A stretch of DNA of 64,000 bases. Source: an uncultured bacterium (GTDB lineage Bacteria; Verrucomicrobiota; Lentisphaeria; Victivallales; UBA1829). The notes under the pieces are model-generated. The model was not told the DNA's origin and searched no databases. It worked only from the letters and a program-made list of their open reading frames with translations. Both the position numbers and the translations under genes were made by a program. Of this stretch, positions 43,928-52,325 are shown piece after piece. Location: assembly GCA_902778895.1 (NCBI GenBank), contig CACYZF010000006.1, positions 145,154 through 209,153 of the forward strand, given 5' to 3'. The first letter of the stretch is position 1. Every line of letters starts with the position of its first letter.

Positions 43928-44138
43928 CACACTGCGTGTGCTGTAGTAGTGCGCTCAGCTCCGCTTGCGCACACACACTGCGTGTGCTGTAGTAGTGCGC
44001 TCAGCTCCGCTTGCGCACACACACTGCGCTCAGCTCCGCTTGCGCACACACACTGCGTGTGCTGTAGTAGTGCGCTCAGCTCCGCTTGCGCACACACACT
44101 GCGTGTGCTGTAGTAGTGCCGGGCTTGCGCTCCGGCAC
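43928..44138. repeat. Tandem array of 46 bp two-hairpin repeats
   Basis: Units of 46 bp: CACAC-TGC-GTGTG, a spacer CTGTAGTA, then GTGCGC/GCGCAC with inner AGC-TCC-GCT. Full units start at 43928, 43974, 44049 and about 44095. A unit at about 44019 lacks the first hairpin, and the last unit ends in GTGCCGG/CCGGCAC (44116-44138). The array starts at the base after a stop codon. Degenerate hairpins continue to about 44215; nothing else is seen before mraY. Confidence 0.92.
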
Positions 44139-44237
44139 ATGATATGTCCCGTGTGCGAGCGCAACCGCGCACAACCGCGGCACAGCTTGCTGAGTTCCGC
44201 CTTGCGGGAATACGCTGGGACTGCGTCGGGCGGAGGC

Positions 44238-45398
44238 TTACCTGAGTTTCAGCGTGGCGAGTCCTGCCATCGCGCAGAGGATCGCGAGGATCCAGAACCC
44301 CATGACGATCTTGTTGTCGGGGATGCCCATCATCTCGAAATGATGATGGATCGGGGCGCGGAGGAAGATGCGTTTGCCGTGTCTGAGCTTGTAGCTCGTG
44401 CGCTGGAGCCAGACCGAGAGCGTTTCGATGACGAAGACCAGTCCGATGATCGGGACCAGGAGCTGCTGGGCCAGCATGATGGCGATCATAGCCAGCGCGC
44501 CGCCCAGGGCGAGGCTTCCGGTGTCGCCCATGTAGATGGACGCCGGAGCCGTGTTGTGCCAGAGGAATCCGAGGCAGGCACCCGCGATGGCGCATGCGAA
44601 AACGCCGATTTCGCCCGCCTGCGGCACATGCGGGATGCCGAGGTAGTTGGCAAACTCGAAATGACCGTTCAGGTACGCCACGACGGCGAACGCGAGCGCT
44701 GCGATGAACATGCATCCCGCGGCAAGTCCGTCCTTGCCGTCGGTCAGGTTCACGCCGTTGCTGGTCCCCGCCACCACGAGATAATTGAATCCGAGCATGA
44801 AGAGCAGGCATCCCGGCATGCACCAGAGCGGCAGATGGAACAGCGGCTGATACCGGAACGGCACGATGACCGAGATGGATTCCAGTTCGGGATAGAACTG
44901 GAACGGCTGGCGGGAGAAGGGAAAGAAGACCTGCATCGTGACCGCGCCGTGCGTCTTGTAGAGCAGATACAGCGCGACCACCGTGACGATGGCCTGCACG
45001 ATCATCTTGGTGCGTTCCCGGACGCCGTCGCGTTCCGAGCGCAGATACTTCGTCTTGATGATGTCGTCGACCATTCCCAGGATCCCGAGGGCGACGGTCG
45101 AGAGGACGAAGATGATGAGCGCGCGTTCCGTGATCTTGCTCCAGAGCATGGTGGCGATCACGATCGCGGAGATCATGAAGACTCCGCCCATCAGCGGCGT
45201 TTTGGGCTTTTCCGGCTGGTCGTCCATACGCGGCGACATCTGCACGAAGTGCACCTTGAAATACGGGAGAAAGACCGGGATCGAGAGCAGGACGATCAGA
45301 AAGGCGGTGAGGAAAGCGCCTCCCGCCCGGAACGTGATATAGTTGAAGAGACGGAGCGGTCCCCAGTCGGTTTCAAGCGAGCTCAGATAATAATACAT
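44238..45398 (-). CDS. mraY: Phospho-N-acetylmuramoyl-pentapeptide-transferase
   Basis: Inner-membrane enzyme that makes lipid I from UDP-MurNAc-pentapeptide and undecaprenyl phosphate. The 386 residues carry about ten membrane segments. Motifs are KPKTPLMGGVFM, LGMVDDIIKTKYL with the catalytic Asp pair, GTSNGVNLTDGKDGLAAG, FLWHNTAPASIYMGDTGSLA, and HHHFEMMGI near the end. A larger loop around residues 160-190 is typical of the Verrucomicrobia/Chlamydia-like branch, as far as I recall. Not in a mur/dcw cluster here. Confidence 0.95.
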   Translation of the reverse strand: MYYYLSSLETDWGPLRLFNYITFRAGGAFLTAFLIVLLSIPVFLPYFKVHFVQMSPRMDDQPEKPKTPLMGGVFMISAIVIATMLWSKITERALIIFVLSTVALGILGMVDDIIKTKYLRSERDGVRERTKMIVQAIVTVVALYLLYKTHGAVTMQVFFPFSRQPFQFYPELESISVIVPFRYQPLFHLPLWCMPGCLLFMLGFNYLVVAGTSNGVNLTDGKDGLAAGCMFIAALAFAVVAYLNGHFEFANYLGIPHVPQAGEIGVFACAIAGACLGFLWHNTAPASIYMGDTGSLALGGALAMIAIMLAQQLLVPIIGLVFVIETLSVWLQRTSYKLRHGKRIFLRAPIHHHFEMMGIPDNKIVMGFWILAILCAMAGLATLKLR

Positions 45399-45430
45399 TT
45401 CCTGCCTTCCTTGTGTTTATCTTTAGAATT

Positions 45431-45458
45431 AATGTAGTTCGCAAGATAAAAAAATCAA
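45431..45458 (-). promoter_or_regulatory. mraY promoter
   Basis: On the minus strand TTGATT (45453-45458), a 16 bp spacer and TACATT (45431-45436). Confidence 0.55.
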
Positions 45459-45518
45459 GCTGGAATTTTCAAAAAGGATGAAAAAATAGAACCATTTTTT
45501 CGCAGTACCTTTCAGAAA

Positions 45519-45558
45519 CAAAAAAACGGGGTATTTGCCGAAGAAAGGCATACCCCGG
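45519..45558 (-). terminator. Terminator after the 45587-47875 gene
   Basis: On the minus strand CCGGGGTATGCC and GGCAAATACCCCG form a long stem with one mismatch region, followed by seven T. Confidence 0.8.
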
Positions 45559-45586
45559 TGTCAGTGAGGTCAAATCGTTAAGGACG

Positions 45587-47875
45587 TTATTTCCGGTCTT
45601 TTTGCCGGGACATGGCTTCCCTGATTTTTTCCAGGCTGGATTTTGTAAAGGCATCGTCCGGAGCGAAGATGAGCAAATGCTTGCACTGTTCTTCTGCCTG
45701 AATGTATCTCTGGTCCGCGATGCTCTTTTCAATGACCTTCTTCATGCACGTGATCCAGAGTTCAACGATGTCGGCACGATAATTCACCTCTCTGCGCGGG
45801 AAATCGAGCGTGGCCACGGCTTCCTCGTATCTGCCGGTTTCGGAGAGACGCTGCGCGTAGACGAATGCGGAAAGAATCGATTTCCTTTTCTCAAATCCGT
45901 TCTTTGCCGCTTCAACGGCCTTTTCCTGATCACCTTTTGCCTTGTAGATTTCGGAGAGGTTTACATAAATCAGCACGGGGTTGGAATAGGACTCCATGAT
46001 CGCTTTATACTTTTTCTCGGCATCGTCAAGCCAGTCGAACTCGCTCAGGCGCGTCGCCGCATAGAACGCCATTTCAGGATCGTCGTTCGACGTCCCGGCC
46101 AGCATTTTGAGCGCTTCGTTGCGTTTCCCTTCGTCTTCTGTCAGGATAAGCGCGGCGGCACGGAAGAAAACGCTGTCCTGTTTCAGCTTCCCATCCTGTG
46201 CGGTGTCGAGCTTGTCCGCCATGGCGTTCAGGTCGTTTTCCCGTTTTGCGGCCACGCAGAACCGGAAATATCTGGTCAGAAGACCAGTGTCGAACTGTGA
46301 GAGCTCAATCAGTTTTTCAAATATTTCGGCGGCCTCATCGGTTTGTCCGAGCTGATCCAGCGCAAGCATTTTCAGGAATAGCGCACTGTTGTTTATTTCC
46401 TCCTCTTCTTTCGCATTCTGAAGCCGTTCGATCAAGGGGAGTGCCTGTTCCGCCTTGCCGCTGAGGATCAGAAATTCGGCGGCGGTCTGCGTCAGAAGAA
46501 GGCTTTCCGGGTACTTCCCCAGCGCGTCAAGCAGATCGGATTCTTTGACAAGTCCTTTTTTATACTGGTCGACCAGAATGATCGTAGTGAGGAGCTGGCT
46601 GCTTTCCACATGGTTGATCAGCAGCTGCGCCAGTTCAGCCATTTGGGAGGGATCATCCTGATTCTCCGTCTTCATCATTTCATTCCTGATGTATTCCACG
46701 CAGGCCATAACCGCCTGGTTCCGCAGGTCGCCGAGCGGAGGCGCGGCAAAGAAATCTTTCGCCGCGGCATGAATCTCGTTATAGGATTTGGTTTCCAGCG
46801 CGACCTGCAGACGGATGAACAATGCGAGCGGGGAGGAAATGAACTTGCCGGACTTGCGGACTTGTTCCGCGAGCGACTCCTTGTCTTTTTCCAAATAGGA
46901 GATGAGGATGTCGCAGTAATCCGTCAGAACTTTGAAACGTATGCCCTTCTTATGGAATTTCTCCACGGTCTCCTTGAGGATATCAAGCCTTCCCTCCAAC
47001 GTGCAACTCTCAAGATACATCAGATACATGGTCATGTCGTCGATCGTTTTCAGGTACGGAGTCAGCACCCCGGTCACGTCCCCGAAACGCGATAATGCAA
47101 AGTAATAGTCCGCAAGAACCGGAGTCCCGGCATAAAAATTGATTTCCGTAAGCTGTTTTATCAGGTCTTCGATCGTTGTGCCGATGTCCCCCGCACCGCC
47201 CTTGGCCATACGGGAAAACTGAAGACGGATCGTGGAATAAAGCGCTTCGAAACGGATAGAGGAATCCTCCGATTTGAGCATCTGCTCCAAAAATTCATCC
47301 CGTTTCGCATCGGGGACCGACGGATAAGTCGCCATAAATTCCGCGAGGCGTCCGAGTTCGCTTTCCTGAAAGATATTCGGGGTTTTGTCGTGCTTTTTCT
47401 TATACAGGTCTTCCGCCTCTTTCTGGTGTCCGGTTCGGCACGAGGCGATCAAATACAGAAACAGCTCCCGGTCGTCAAGCTTCTCGTCGATTTTTGCCTT
47501 TCGGCCGATGATGCTGTACAGCAGGCTGTAGCTCGCGGATGCATGGGCCGCATTCAGCATGTTTTCATGGTATTCCTCTTTCAGCGGGTTCAGCGAGCTG
47601 GCCATTTGCCACATTTCGGCCTCCATCCCGATGTTGCCGAACTCATGATAGATATGAGCCAGCGCCGCATACTCCGGCTCGCTGTTCGAGTCCTTCATCA
47701 CGTATGCAAGCAGAAGGCGTTCCGCCTCCTCATAGTCCTTTTTTTCGTAAGCGGCCATCGCCGTGCGTCTCTGATAGGTCCGGCGAACCGTCTTCGCCCC
47801 GAAATAACCGCATGCCAGCAGACATGCAAAGAGGATGAACCCCAGGATCAGGATCGCAATCTTTTTTCGCGTCAT
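45587..47875 (-). CDS. Membrane-anchored TPR-rich protein
   Basis: A 762-residue protein with one N-terminal membrane segment (IAILILGFILFACLLACGYFG). A nearly all-helical repeat domain follows. TPR-like units are seen at MAAYEKKDYEEAERLLLAYV, YINLSEIYKAKGDQEKAVEA-type positions near 640, and RLSETGRYEEAVATL near 690. Such proteins scaffold envelope complexes; no specific role can be given. Composition is more AT-rich than the V-ATPase region. Monocistronic, with a terminator. Confidence 0.8.
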   Translation of the reverse strand: MTRKKIAILILGFILFACLLACGYFGAKTVRRTYQRRTAMAAYEKKDYEEAERLLLAYVMKDSNSEPEYAALAHIYHEFGNIGMEAEMWQMASSLNPLKEEYHENMLNAAHASASYSLLYSIIGRKAKIDEKLDDRELFLYLIASCRTGHQKEAEDLYKKKHDKTPNIFQESELGRLAEFMATYPSVPDAKRDEFLEQMLKSEDSSIRFEALYSTIRLQFSRMAKGGAGDIGTTIEDLIKQLTEINFYAGTPVLADYYFALSRFGDVTGVLTPYLKTIDDMTMYLMYLESCTLEGRLDILKETVEKFHKKGIRFKVLTDYCDILISYLEKDKESLAEQVRKSGKFISSPLALFIRLQVALETKSYNEIHAAAKDFFAAPPLGDLRNQAVMACVEYIRNEMMKTENQDDPSQMAELAQLLINHVESSQLLTTIILVDQYKKGLVKESDLLDALGKYPESLLLTQTAAEFLILSGKAEQALPLIERLQNAKEEEEINNSALFLKMLALDQLGQTDEAAEIFEKLIELSQFDTGLLTRYFRFCVAAKRENDLNAMADKLDTAQDGKLKQDSVFFRAAALILTEDEGKRNEALKMLAGTSNDDPEMAFYAATRLSEFDWLDDAEKKYKAIMESYSNPVLIYVNLSEIYKAKGDQEKAVEAAKNGFEKRKSILSAFVYAQRLSETGRYEEAVATLDFPRREVNYRADIVELWITCMKKVIEKSIADQRYIQAEEQCKHLLIFAPDDAFTKSSLEKIREAMSRQKDRK

Positions 47876-48041
47876 AGCCGTCGTTTACCTTTTGATTTAT
47901 AAAATGTTGTGATGTTGCCGGAATGAAAAAACAATCCGGCTTTTGTTTTCTTTTCCCATTTTCCGGTTTCTGCCGGAATCCCCTCGCTTTGCGGATGTCT
48001 GGTTTTCCTTAATCTTAAAGTAGACGTCTTTTTTTCGTACG

Positions 48042-48074
48042 AAAAACAAGGGGGAACCGGATGATTCCCCCTTG
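48042..48074 (-). terminator. Terminator after the 48089-48688 gene
   Basis: CAAGGGGGAA (48065-48074 complement) pairs with TTCCCCCTTG (48047-48056 complement), followed by TTTTT on the minus strand. Confidence 0.8.
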
Positions 48075-48088
48075 AATGGTTCAGTTTA

Positions 48089-48688
48089 TCAGGACTTAAC
48101 CTGTTTGCGGTTGCGGTACATCACGAACGCCGCGCCGAAACCGAGGGCGATGAGAAGCGTGACGACCGGAGTCGGAAGCGGAGAGCCGAAGATGAACTGC
48201 GCTTTTTTATCCGACGGATTGGAGAATGAGCCAGTTGTAAAATCAACGGTGCTGTTGCCCACATAACTGTAAGCGCTCTGGTAGTTTGCATGGACGGAAT
48301 GGAAAATAAGATTTGGCTCGGTAACATAGTCGCTGACTCTGAGCGCATATGTGGTATTGGCCCCGTCCAGTGTGCTTAAAACAGGCAGTTGAACGGTTTG
48401 CCATCCGGTATTCTCCAACTCTTTGCTCCAAGTGCCTCCGACTTGATAAAGCTCATACACGAAATCATCATTTCCCTTGACCGAAAGAGAAATGCTGGCT
48501 CTGTAAGTCGGTTCTTCGCTTGTGGTCCTCCAGTAGTTTGTTCTGGCATTGTAAACGATATTTTGGTTCAGGGATGTCGCGTTCTCATAATCAATGATAA
48601 GATTTCCATCGTTATACGTGGGTGCGGCGGAGGCGATGCCAGCTGTGAGGAAGAGAGCGGCGGTGATAATGAGATTGTGAAGCTTCAT
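48089..48688 (-). CDS. Exported protein with PEP-CTERM-like sorting tail
   Basis: A 199-residue exported protein. It has a signal peptide (HNLIITAALFLTAGIASA), a beta-rich mature domain with Tyr/Asn/Thr-rich strands, and a tripartite C-terminus. The tail has SPLPTPVVT, a hydrophobic stretch (LLIALGFGAAFVMY) and a basic end (RNRKQVKS). This matches the layout of PEP-CTERM/exosortase substrates, with PLPTP replacing PEP. AAAGG lies 8 bp before the ATG. No exosortase is in the window. Confidence 0.8.
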   Translation of the reverse strand: MKLHNLIITAALFLTAGIASAAPTYNDGNLIIDYENATSLNQNIVYNARTNYWRTTSEEPTYRASISLSVKGNDDFVYELYQVGGTWSKELENTGWQTVQLPVLSTLDGANTTYALRVSDYVTEPNLIFHSVHANYQSAYSYVGNSTVDFTTGSFSNPSDKKAQFIFGSPLPTPVVTLLIALGFGAAFVMYRNRKQVKS

Positions 48689-48889
48689 GGTAAAAACCTT
48701 TCATTTTTGTTTGATTCGGCGGATTGGTTTTCCACCGATGTTCTTTCAGCTCGTGTTTGAGTTTGTTGTTTTACCGATGAGCTGAAAGAGAATTCAAAGG
48801 GTCGGAAGAAGAATAGAGTAACGGACGACCCGGTTTCCGCATTCTGTTACACCCGAATCCGAACTGCGAGTCCGATGCGGGCGTACGCC

Positions 48890-49372
48890 TCATTCCCTCA
48901 GGCAGAACAAATCTGGTCCCGGGGAGATCGTGTGATTTGATTCAGGCGGATTTAAAAACAAAATGTTCATGCGGAAAAGGCGTGCCGTGATGAGCATGGC
49001 CGTTGCCGCGTTTTGTTCGTCTTTTGCTGAATGCCGGAGAGCACATTTCCTGCGGGCGAGCCCGAACGCCGCACCGAGGAGGAGCGTAATCAGAACGCCG
49101 GGAAGCGGCTGACCATGAATCTCTCGGATCCCGAGGTCGTTTGCGAGCGAGGACGCGACCGCCTCTTTGAGGAAGCTCGTGAAAAGGGAGAAGGAGAAAG
49201 ACTGTCCTTTATCCTGGACAAAACCGGATTCGGAATCCGAGACATCTTCCAAAATCGGGGAAACGGCAAAGGCGTTGACAGCGGACGCATCAAACGTGTT
49301 CGCGGCAAGCCCCTCGAACGAGAAGCCCGCAACGAACAAAATCATCAGAATTGCCGTCAAAAACCGTTTCAT
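48890..49372 (-). CDS. Exported protein with internal PLP-type sorting motif
   Basis: A 160-residue protein with a signal peptide (RFLTAILMILFVAGFSFEGLA), a Ser/Phe-rich middle, and GQPLPGVLITLLLGAAFGLA followed by RRK. This repeats the sorting-tail pattern of the 48089-48688 gene. Unusually, the frame continues about 46 residues past the basic cluster, so a frameshift or read-through into downstream sequence is possible. I chose the ATG at 49372 (AGAGGAG upstream) over the one at 49399. Confidence 0.6.
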   Translation of the reverse strand: MKRFLTAILMILFVAGFSFEGLAANTFDASAVNAFAVSPILEDVSDSESGFVQDKGQSFSFSLFTSFLKEAVASSLANDLGIREIHGQPLPGVLITLLLGAAFGLARRKCALRHSAKDEQNAATAMLITARLFRMNILFLNPPESNHTISPGPDLFCLRE

Positions 49373-49403
49373 AAAAACTTTTCTCCTCTTAATATGCACT
49401 ATA

Positions 49404-49431
49404 AATATAATCTAAAAAAAAGATATATCAA
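49404..49431 (-). promoter_or_regulatory. Promoter for the 48890-49372 gene
   Basis: On the minus strand TTGATA (49426-49431), a 16 bp spacer and TATATT (49404-49409). Confidence 0.6.
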
Positions 49432-49544
49432 GATAAAAACCTATTTTTTTTGAAAAAAAAGAATAGAAACAGGCGTCTTTCTGAAAGCCTGTATGACAAT
49501 CAAGATTTTTGTGCGGATTCTGTCCGTTTAGGACAGAGGATTGG

Positions 49545-51398
49545 TTATCGGGCTGATTCGAGCTTGCGTTCGATGGCGTCGAAATCTACGTCGCCATCGA
49601 GGCTCAGCGCCTTTTCCCAGTATTTGCGGGCGGCGGCCTTGTCGCCGAGGGCGTTGAAGATGTCTCCCGCGTGGTCCATGATGGTGGCGTCAATGTCGTC
49701 TCCGAGAAGTCCGATGGCGCGCAGGATCTCCTTTTTCGCTTCCTCATAGCGTTTCAGCTTGAAGAGGATCCACGCATAGCTGTCGGCGATCGCGCCGTTC
49801 TCCGGATCGAGCTCGACGGCCTTCAGAAGGTATTCGAGGGCGTCGTTGAGGCGGTAGTCGTGGTCGGCGAAGATGTAGCCGAGGGAGTTGTAGATTTCGG
49901 CCTCCGGGACGTCCTCGGACGGCGGCGCGGGCGGACGGCTGGTGAGGAGCGGCGCGAGCATCTGTTCGACGTACTGCATGTTGTTCGCCTTGTCGGCGAT
50001 GTTCGCGCTGATGAGGCGGAACCTGCGTCCTTCGAGCAGGGCGGGGGTGATGCGCGCGGCGTTGCGGATGCGTTCGAGCGCCTTGTCGTAATTGCGGAGG
50101 CGCAGGTAGCAGTCGGTCTCGATGAGGAGGCGTTCCGCATCGAGCGGGGCCTTCTGGAGCAGTTCGAGCGCCTTTTTGTAATTGCCTTTGTTGAATTCAA
50201 GCTGACCGAGCTTCGTGTTGATGAGGTCCGGCGACTCCAGGAACGTGCCGAGGATCCGGTAGGTGCGCTCGGCGTCGTCGTAGAGTTTTGCCTCGGTCTG
50301 AAGTTCGGCGCAGACGGCGAACATGCTCGGGGAAGGGGATTTCACGATGGCGAAGATGCGGTCCCAGGCGCGCGCGCCGATAAGCGGTTCATCCAGCTCG
50401 TCGGCGAGGATCGCGACCGTGAACAGCGCTTCGGTGTCATTGGGGGCTTCCGCGATGCGCGCGAGCGCGGCGGCCATGACCTGCGATCTGTAGCCGAGGT
50501 CGCAGAGGACGCGGAACGGCTGGGGGAATTCAGGATCCTCGACCTCTTTTTTTCGGTCGAGCAGGCAGGTCAGCGAGGTCCGGGCGAGACGGTACATCTC
50601 GTCGCGGAGCGCCCACGCGGTCCGGTTGAACGGGACGAGCACGGAAGTCGCGAACGGGGATTTCGCATCGGAGGTCTCCATGTCCCCGGCGCAGGAGATA
50701 ATCAGCGCGGACTGCACCTGGGGGGAGGCGTCGAAAACGCGCATGGATGCGAGTTCGGCGCGAAGGGCGCGGAGTTTGTCCTGATACTGCTGCACCTCGT
50801 CGGCGAGCGCGGGATCCTCGCGGCGTTTCCTGTCGAACGCCTTGTCCGAGTAGACGAGGACGAGCTTGGACGCGATGTTTTCGTTGTACTCGCGGCGGCG
50901 TTCGGAGGGCGGTTCCGGGTCTTTGCGGACGACTTCGAAGGCATGCTCGAAATACCTGACGGCCTCGTCGGTGCGCTTGTCCTGCACGAGGATCTCGCCG
51001 CAGGTGAGGTTGAGCTCGCGCGAATCGGGATTGTCGTCGGCGAGCTTCAGCAGGCGCGGCAGGACCTTGTCGTGGAACGCGGGCTGGACGACGGCCTGGA
51101 CGAGCGGGGAGAAGAACGCCTCGTTGTCCGGGTGTTTCGCCGTCATCTCGAAGAACTTCTCGATGTCCGCGTCCGTGAACTGGTTCAGGAGGAGGGCATT
51201 GTCGAAGATCTTCGCCAGGTCGGCCAGCGTTTCCGCTTCCTCCTGTGCCGCGTGCGAGGGCAGCAGCTCGTCGAAGAAGAGTGTGGTGTTCGGCAGCCAG
51301 TCGGAATCCATGTCGCCCTGCGCGAAAAGCGCGGGCGCGGCGGCAAACGTCAGAGCCGCCGTGAGGATGCGGAGTCTGGATGTGAGGAGAGGAGTCAT
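49545..51398 (-). CDS. Secreted TPR-repeat protein
   Basis: A 617-residue protein with a signal peptide (ILTAALTFAAAPALFAQ) and TPR units throughout. Clear ones are LGQLEFNKGNYKKALELLQK, LRLRNYDKALERIRNAARI, NSLGYIFADHDYRLNDALEY, SYAWILFKLKRYEEAKKEIL and DIFNALGDKAAARKYWEKAL. The C-terminal set resembles periplasmic TPR proteins involved in envelope assembly. It lies about 130 nt after the COX24-like gene, separated by a terminator. Confidence 0.85.
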   Translation of the reverse strand: MTPLLTSRLRILTAALTFAAAPALFAQGDMDSDWLPNTTLFFDELLPSHAAQEEAETLADLAKIFDNALLLNQFTDADIEKFFEMTAKHPDNEAFFSPLVQAVVQPAFHDKVLPRLLKLADDNPDSRELNLTCGEILVQDKRTDEAVRYFEHAFEVVRKDPEPPSERRREYNENIASKLVLVYSDKAFDRKRREDPALADEVQQYQDKLRALRAELASMRVFDASPQVQSALIISCAGDMETSDAKSPFATSVLVPFNRTAWALRDEMYRLARTSLTCLLDRKKEVEDPEFPQPFRVLCDLGYRSQVMAAALARIAEAPNDTEALFTVAILADELDEPLIGARAWDRIFAIVKSPSPSMFAVCAELQTEAKLYDDAERTYRILGTFLESPDLINTKLGQLEFNKGNYKKALELLQKAPLDAERLLIETDCYLRLRNYDKALERIRNAARITPALLEGRRFRLISANIADKANNMQYVEQMLAPLLTSRPPAPPSEDVPEAEIYNSLGYIFADHDYRLNDALEYLLKAVELDPENGAIADSYAWILFKLKRYEEAKKEILRAIGLLGDDIDATIMDHAGDIFNALGDKAAARKYWEKALSLDGDVDFDAIERKLESAR

Positions 51399-51431
51399 GC
51401 CGAAGCGAAGCCTTCTGAAGAGAATAAGCGG

Positions 51432-51479
51432 AAATAAGAAACGCGCCGGTAGTGCCGGAGGGGCACCGCGGGGCGCGTT
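51432..51479 (-). terminator. Terminator after the COX24-like gene
   Basis: On the minus strand AACGCGCC pairs with GGCGCGTT, with an inner GGTGCC/GGCACT stem, followed by TCTTATTT. Confidence 0.65.
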
Positions 51480-51527
51480 CCATTCGTCCCGGACGTCCGC
51501 CGGGGGTACAAGAAGCGGGATGGCCGC

Positions 51528-51617
51528 TTACTTGTTTTTATGCCGCATGGCCTTCAGCAGTTTTTTGCGTTTGTGCTGAGCGATTTTGCGGCGGCGTTTT
51601 TTTCTCAGATTGCCCAT
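51528..51617 (-). CDS. 29-aa basic AURKAIP1/COX24-domain ribosomal-type protein
   Basis: A 29-residue, strongly basic peptide beginning MGNLRKKRRRKIAQHKRKK and ending AMRHKNK. This matches the short bacterial proteins annotated as AURKAIP1/COX24 domain, related to mitochondrial ribosomal protein mS38, found in Bacteroidetes and PVC bacteria. It probably sits on the small ribosomal subunit. It is very short but has its own promoter (51671-51698) and a terminator, which supports it as a real gene. Confidence 0.85.
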   Translation of the reverse strand: MGNLRKKRRRKIAQHKRKKLLKAMRHKNK

Positions 51618-51670
51618 GGTTGAAGATTCCTGGTTAAAAGTATGGCTGGTTTGAAAAAAATATTGGTAAG

Positions 51671-51698
51671 AATATAGCATCAAATCCGGAAATGGCAA
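51671..51698 (-). promoter_or_regulatory. Promoter for the COX24-like gene
   Basis: On the minus strand TTGCCA (51693-51698), a 16 bp spacer and TATATT (51671-51676), 54 bp before the start codon. Confidence 0.7.
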
Positions 51699-51761
51699 GT
51701 GAAAAACGCTTTTTTCACCAAAAAAAACGCGTTTTTGTTGCGAACCGGCAGTCCGGCGTCG

Positions 51762-52319
51762 TCAGAATCCTCCGCGAGAAATGGCCCACATGTACATCTT
51801 CGTATCCACGCCGCAGCCTTCGGCTTCCGCCTTGCGGATGAAGTCCGCCAGCTCGTCTTGCCCGACGAGGAACGTTTCGATGTATTCGGACTCGTCGAAG
51901 TGCGTGGCGAGATCCTTCTGCGCGTCGAGGTCAACGGTCATCCTCACGAGATGCACGAACTCGGAGGAGAGGCCGGGCGATGTGAAGACGCGCGGCGAGC
52001 AGTAGTCGACCGTGCCGACATAGCCGGTCTCCTCCTTCAGCTCGCGCACTGCCGTTTCCACCGGGTCCTCGCCGGGGTTGATGAGCCCGGCGGGGAATTC
52101 GTAGACGAGGCGTCCGGTCGGAGGGCGGAACTGCCGGATGATGATGAGCTTGTCGCCCGGCTTCGTAACGGGGATCATCATGACTGCGCCCTGGGAATGG
52201 ACGCGGGCGGCGCATTCCCAGGTGCGGGTCTTGCCGTCGTGGCCGAGATAGGTGACCTTCTGGAGGGAGATCCAGCCGCCGGACGCGATGGTTTCGCGGT
52301 CGAGAATTTTCATATCCAT
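51762..52319 (-). CDS. NUDIX hydrolase (ADP-ribose pyrophosphatase type)
   Basis: A 185-residue NUDIX enzyme. The NUDIX box is GLINPGEDPVETAVRELKEE-TG, a full GX5EX7REUXEEXGU match. The N-terminal strand region (QKVTYLGHDGKTRTWECAAR, VMMIPVTKPGDKLIIIRQFR) and the FVHLVRMTVDL C-terminal part fit ADP-ribose/nucleoside-diphosphate-sugar pyrophosphatases. Last gene of the ior operon, 6 nt after iorA. Confidence 0.92.
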   Translation of the reverse strand: MDMKILDRETIASGGWISLQKVTYLGHDGKTRTWECAARVHSQGAVMMIPVTKPGDKLIIIRQFRPPTGRLVYEFPAGLINPGEDPVETAVRELKEETGYVGTVDYCSPRVFTSPGLSSEFVHLVRMTVDLDAQKDLATHFDESEYIETFLVGQDELADFIRKAEAEGCGVDTKMYMWAISRGGF

Positions 52320-52325
52320 GGCGCG

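Noticed and set aside
43965-45437. A 490-codon plus-strand frame through the repeat array
   Set aside because: It is built from the tandem repeat and then runs antisense to mraY.
47917-47950. Terminator between the 45587-47875 and 48089-48688 genes
   Set aside because: A 6 bp GCCGGA/TCCGGC stem followed by T-rich sequence reads in the plus direction, where no gene precedes it. I cannot assign it a role.
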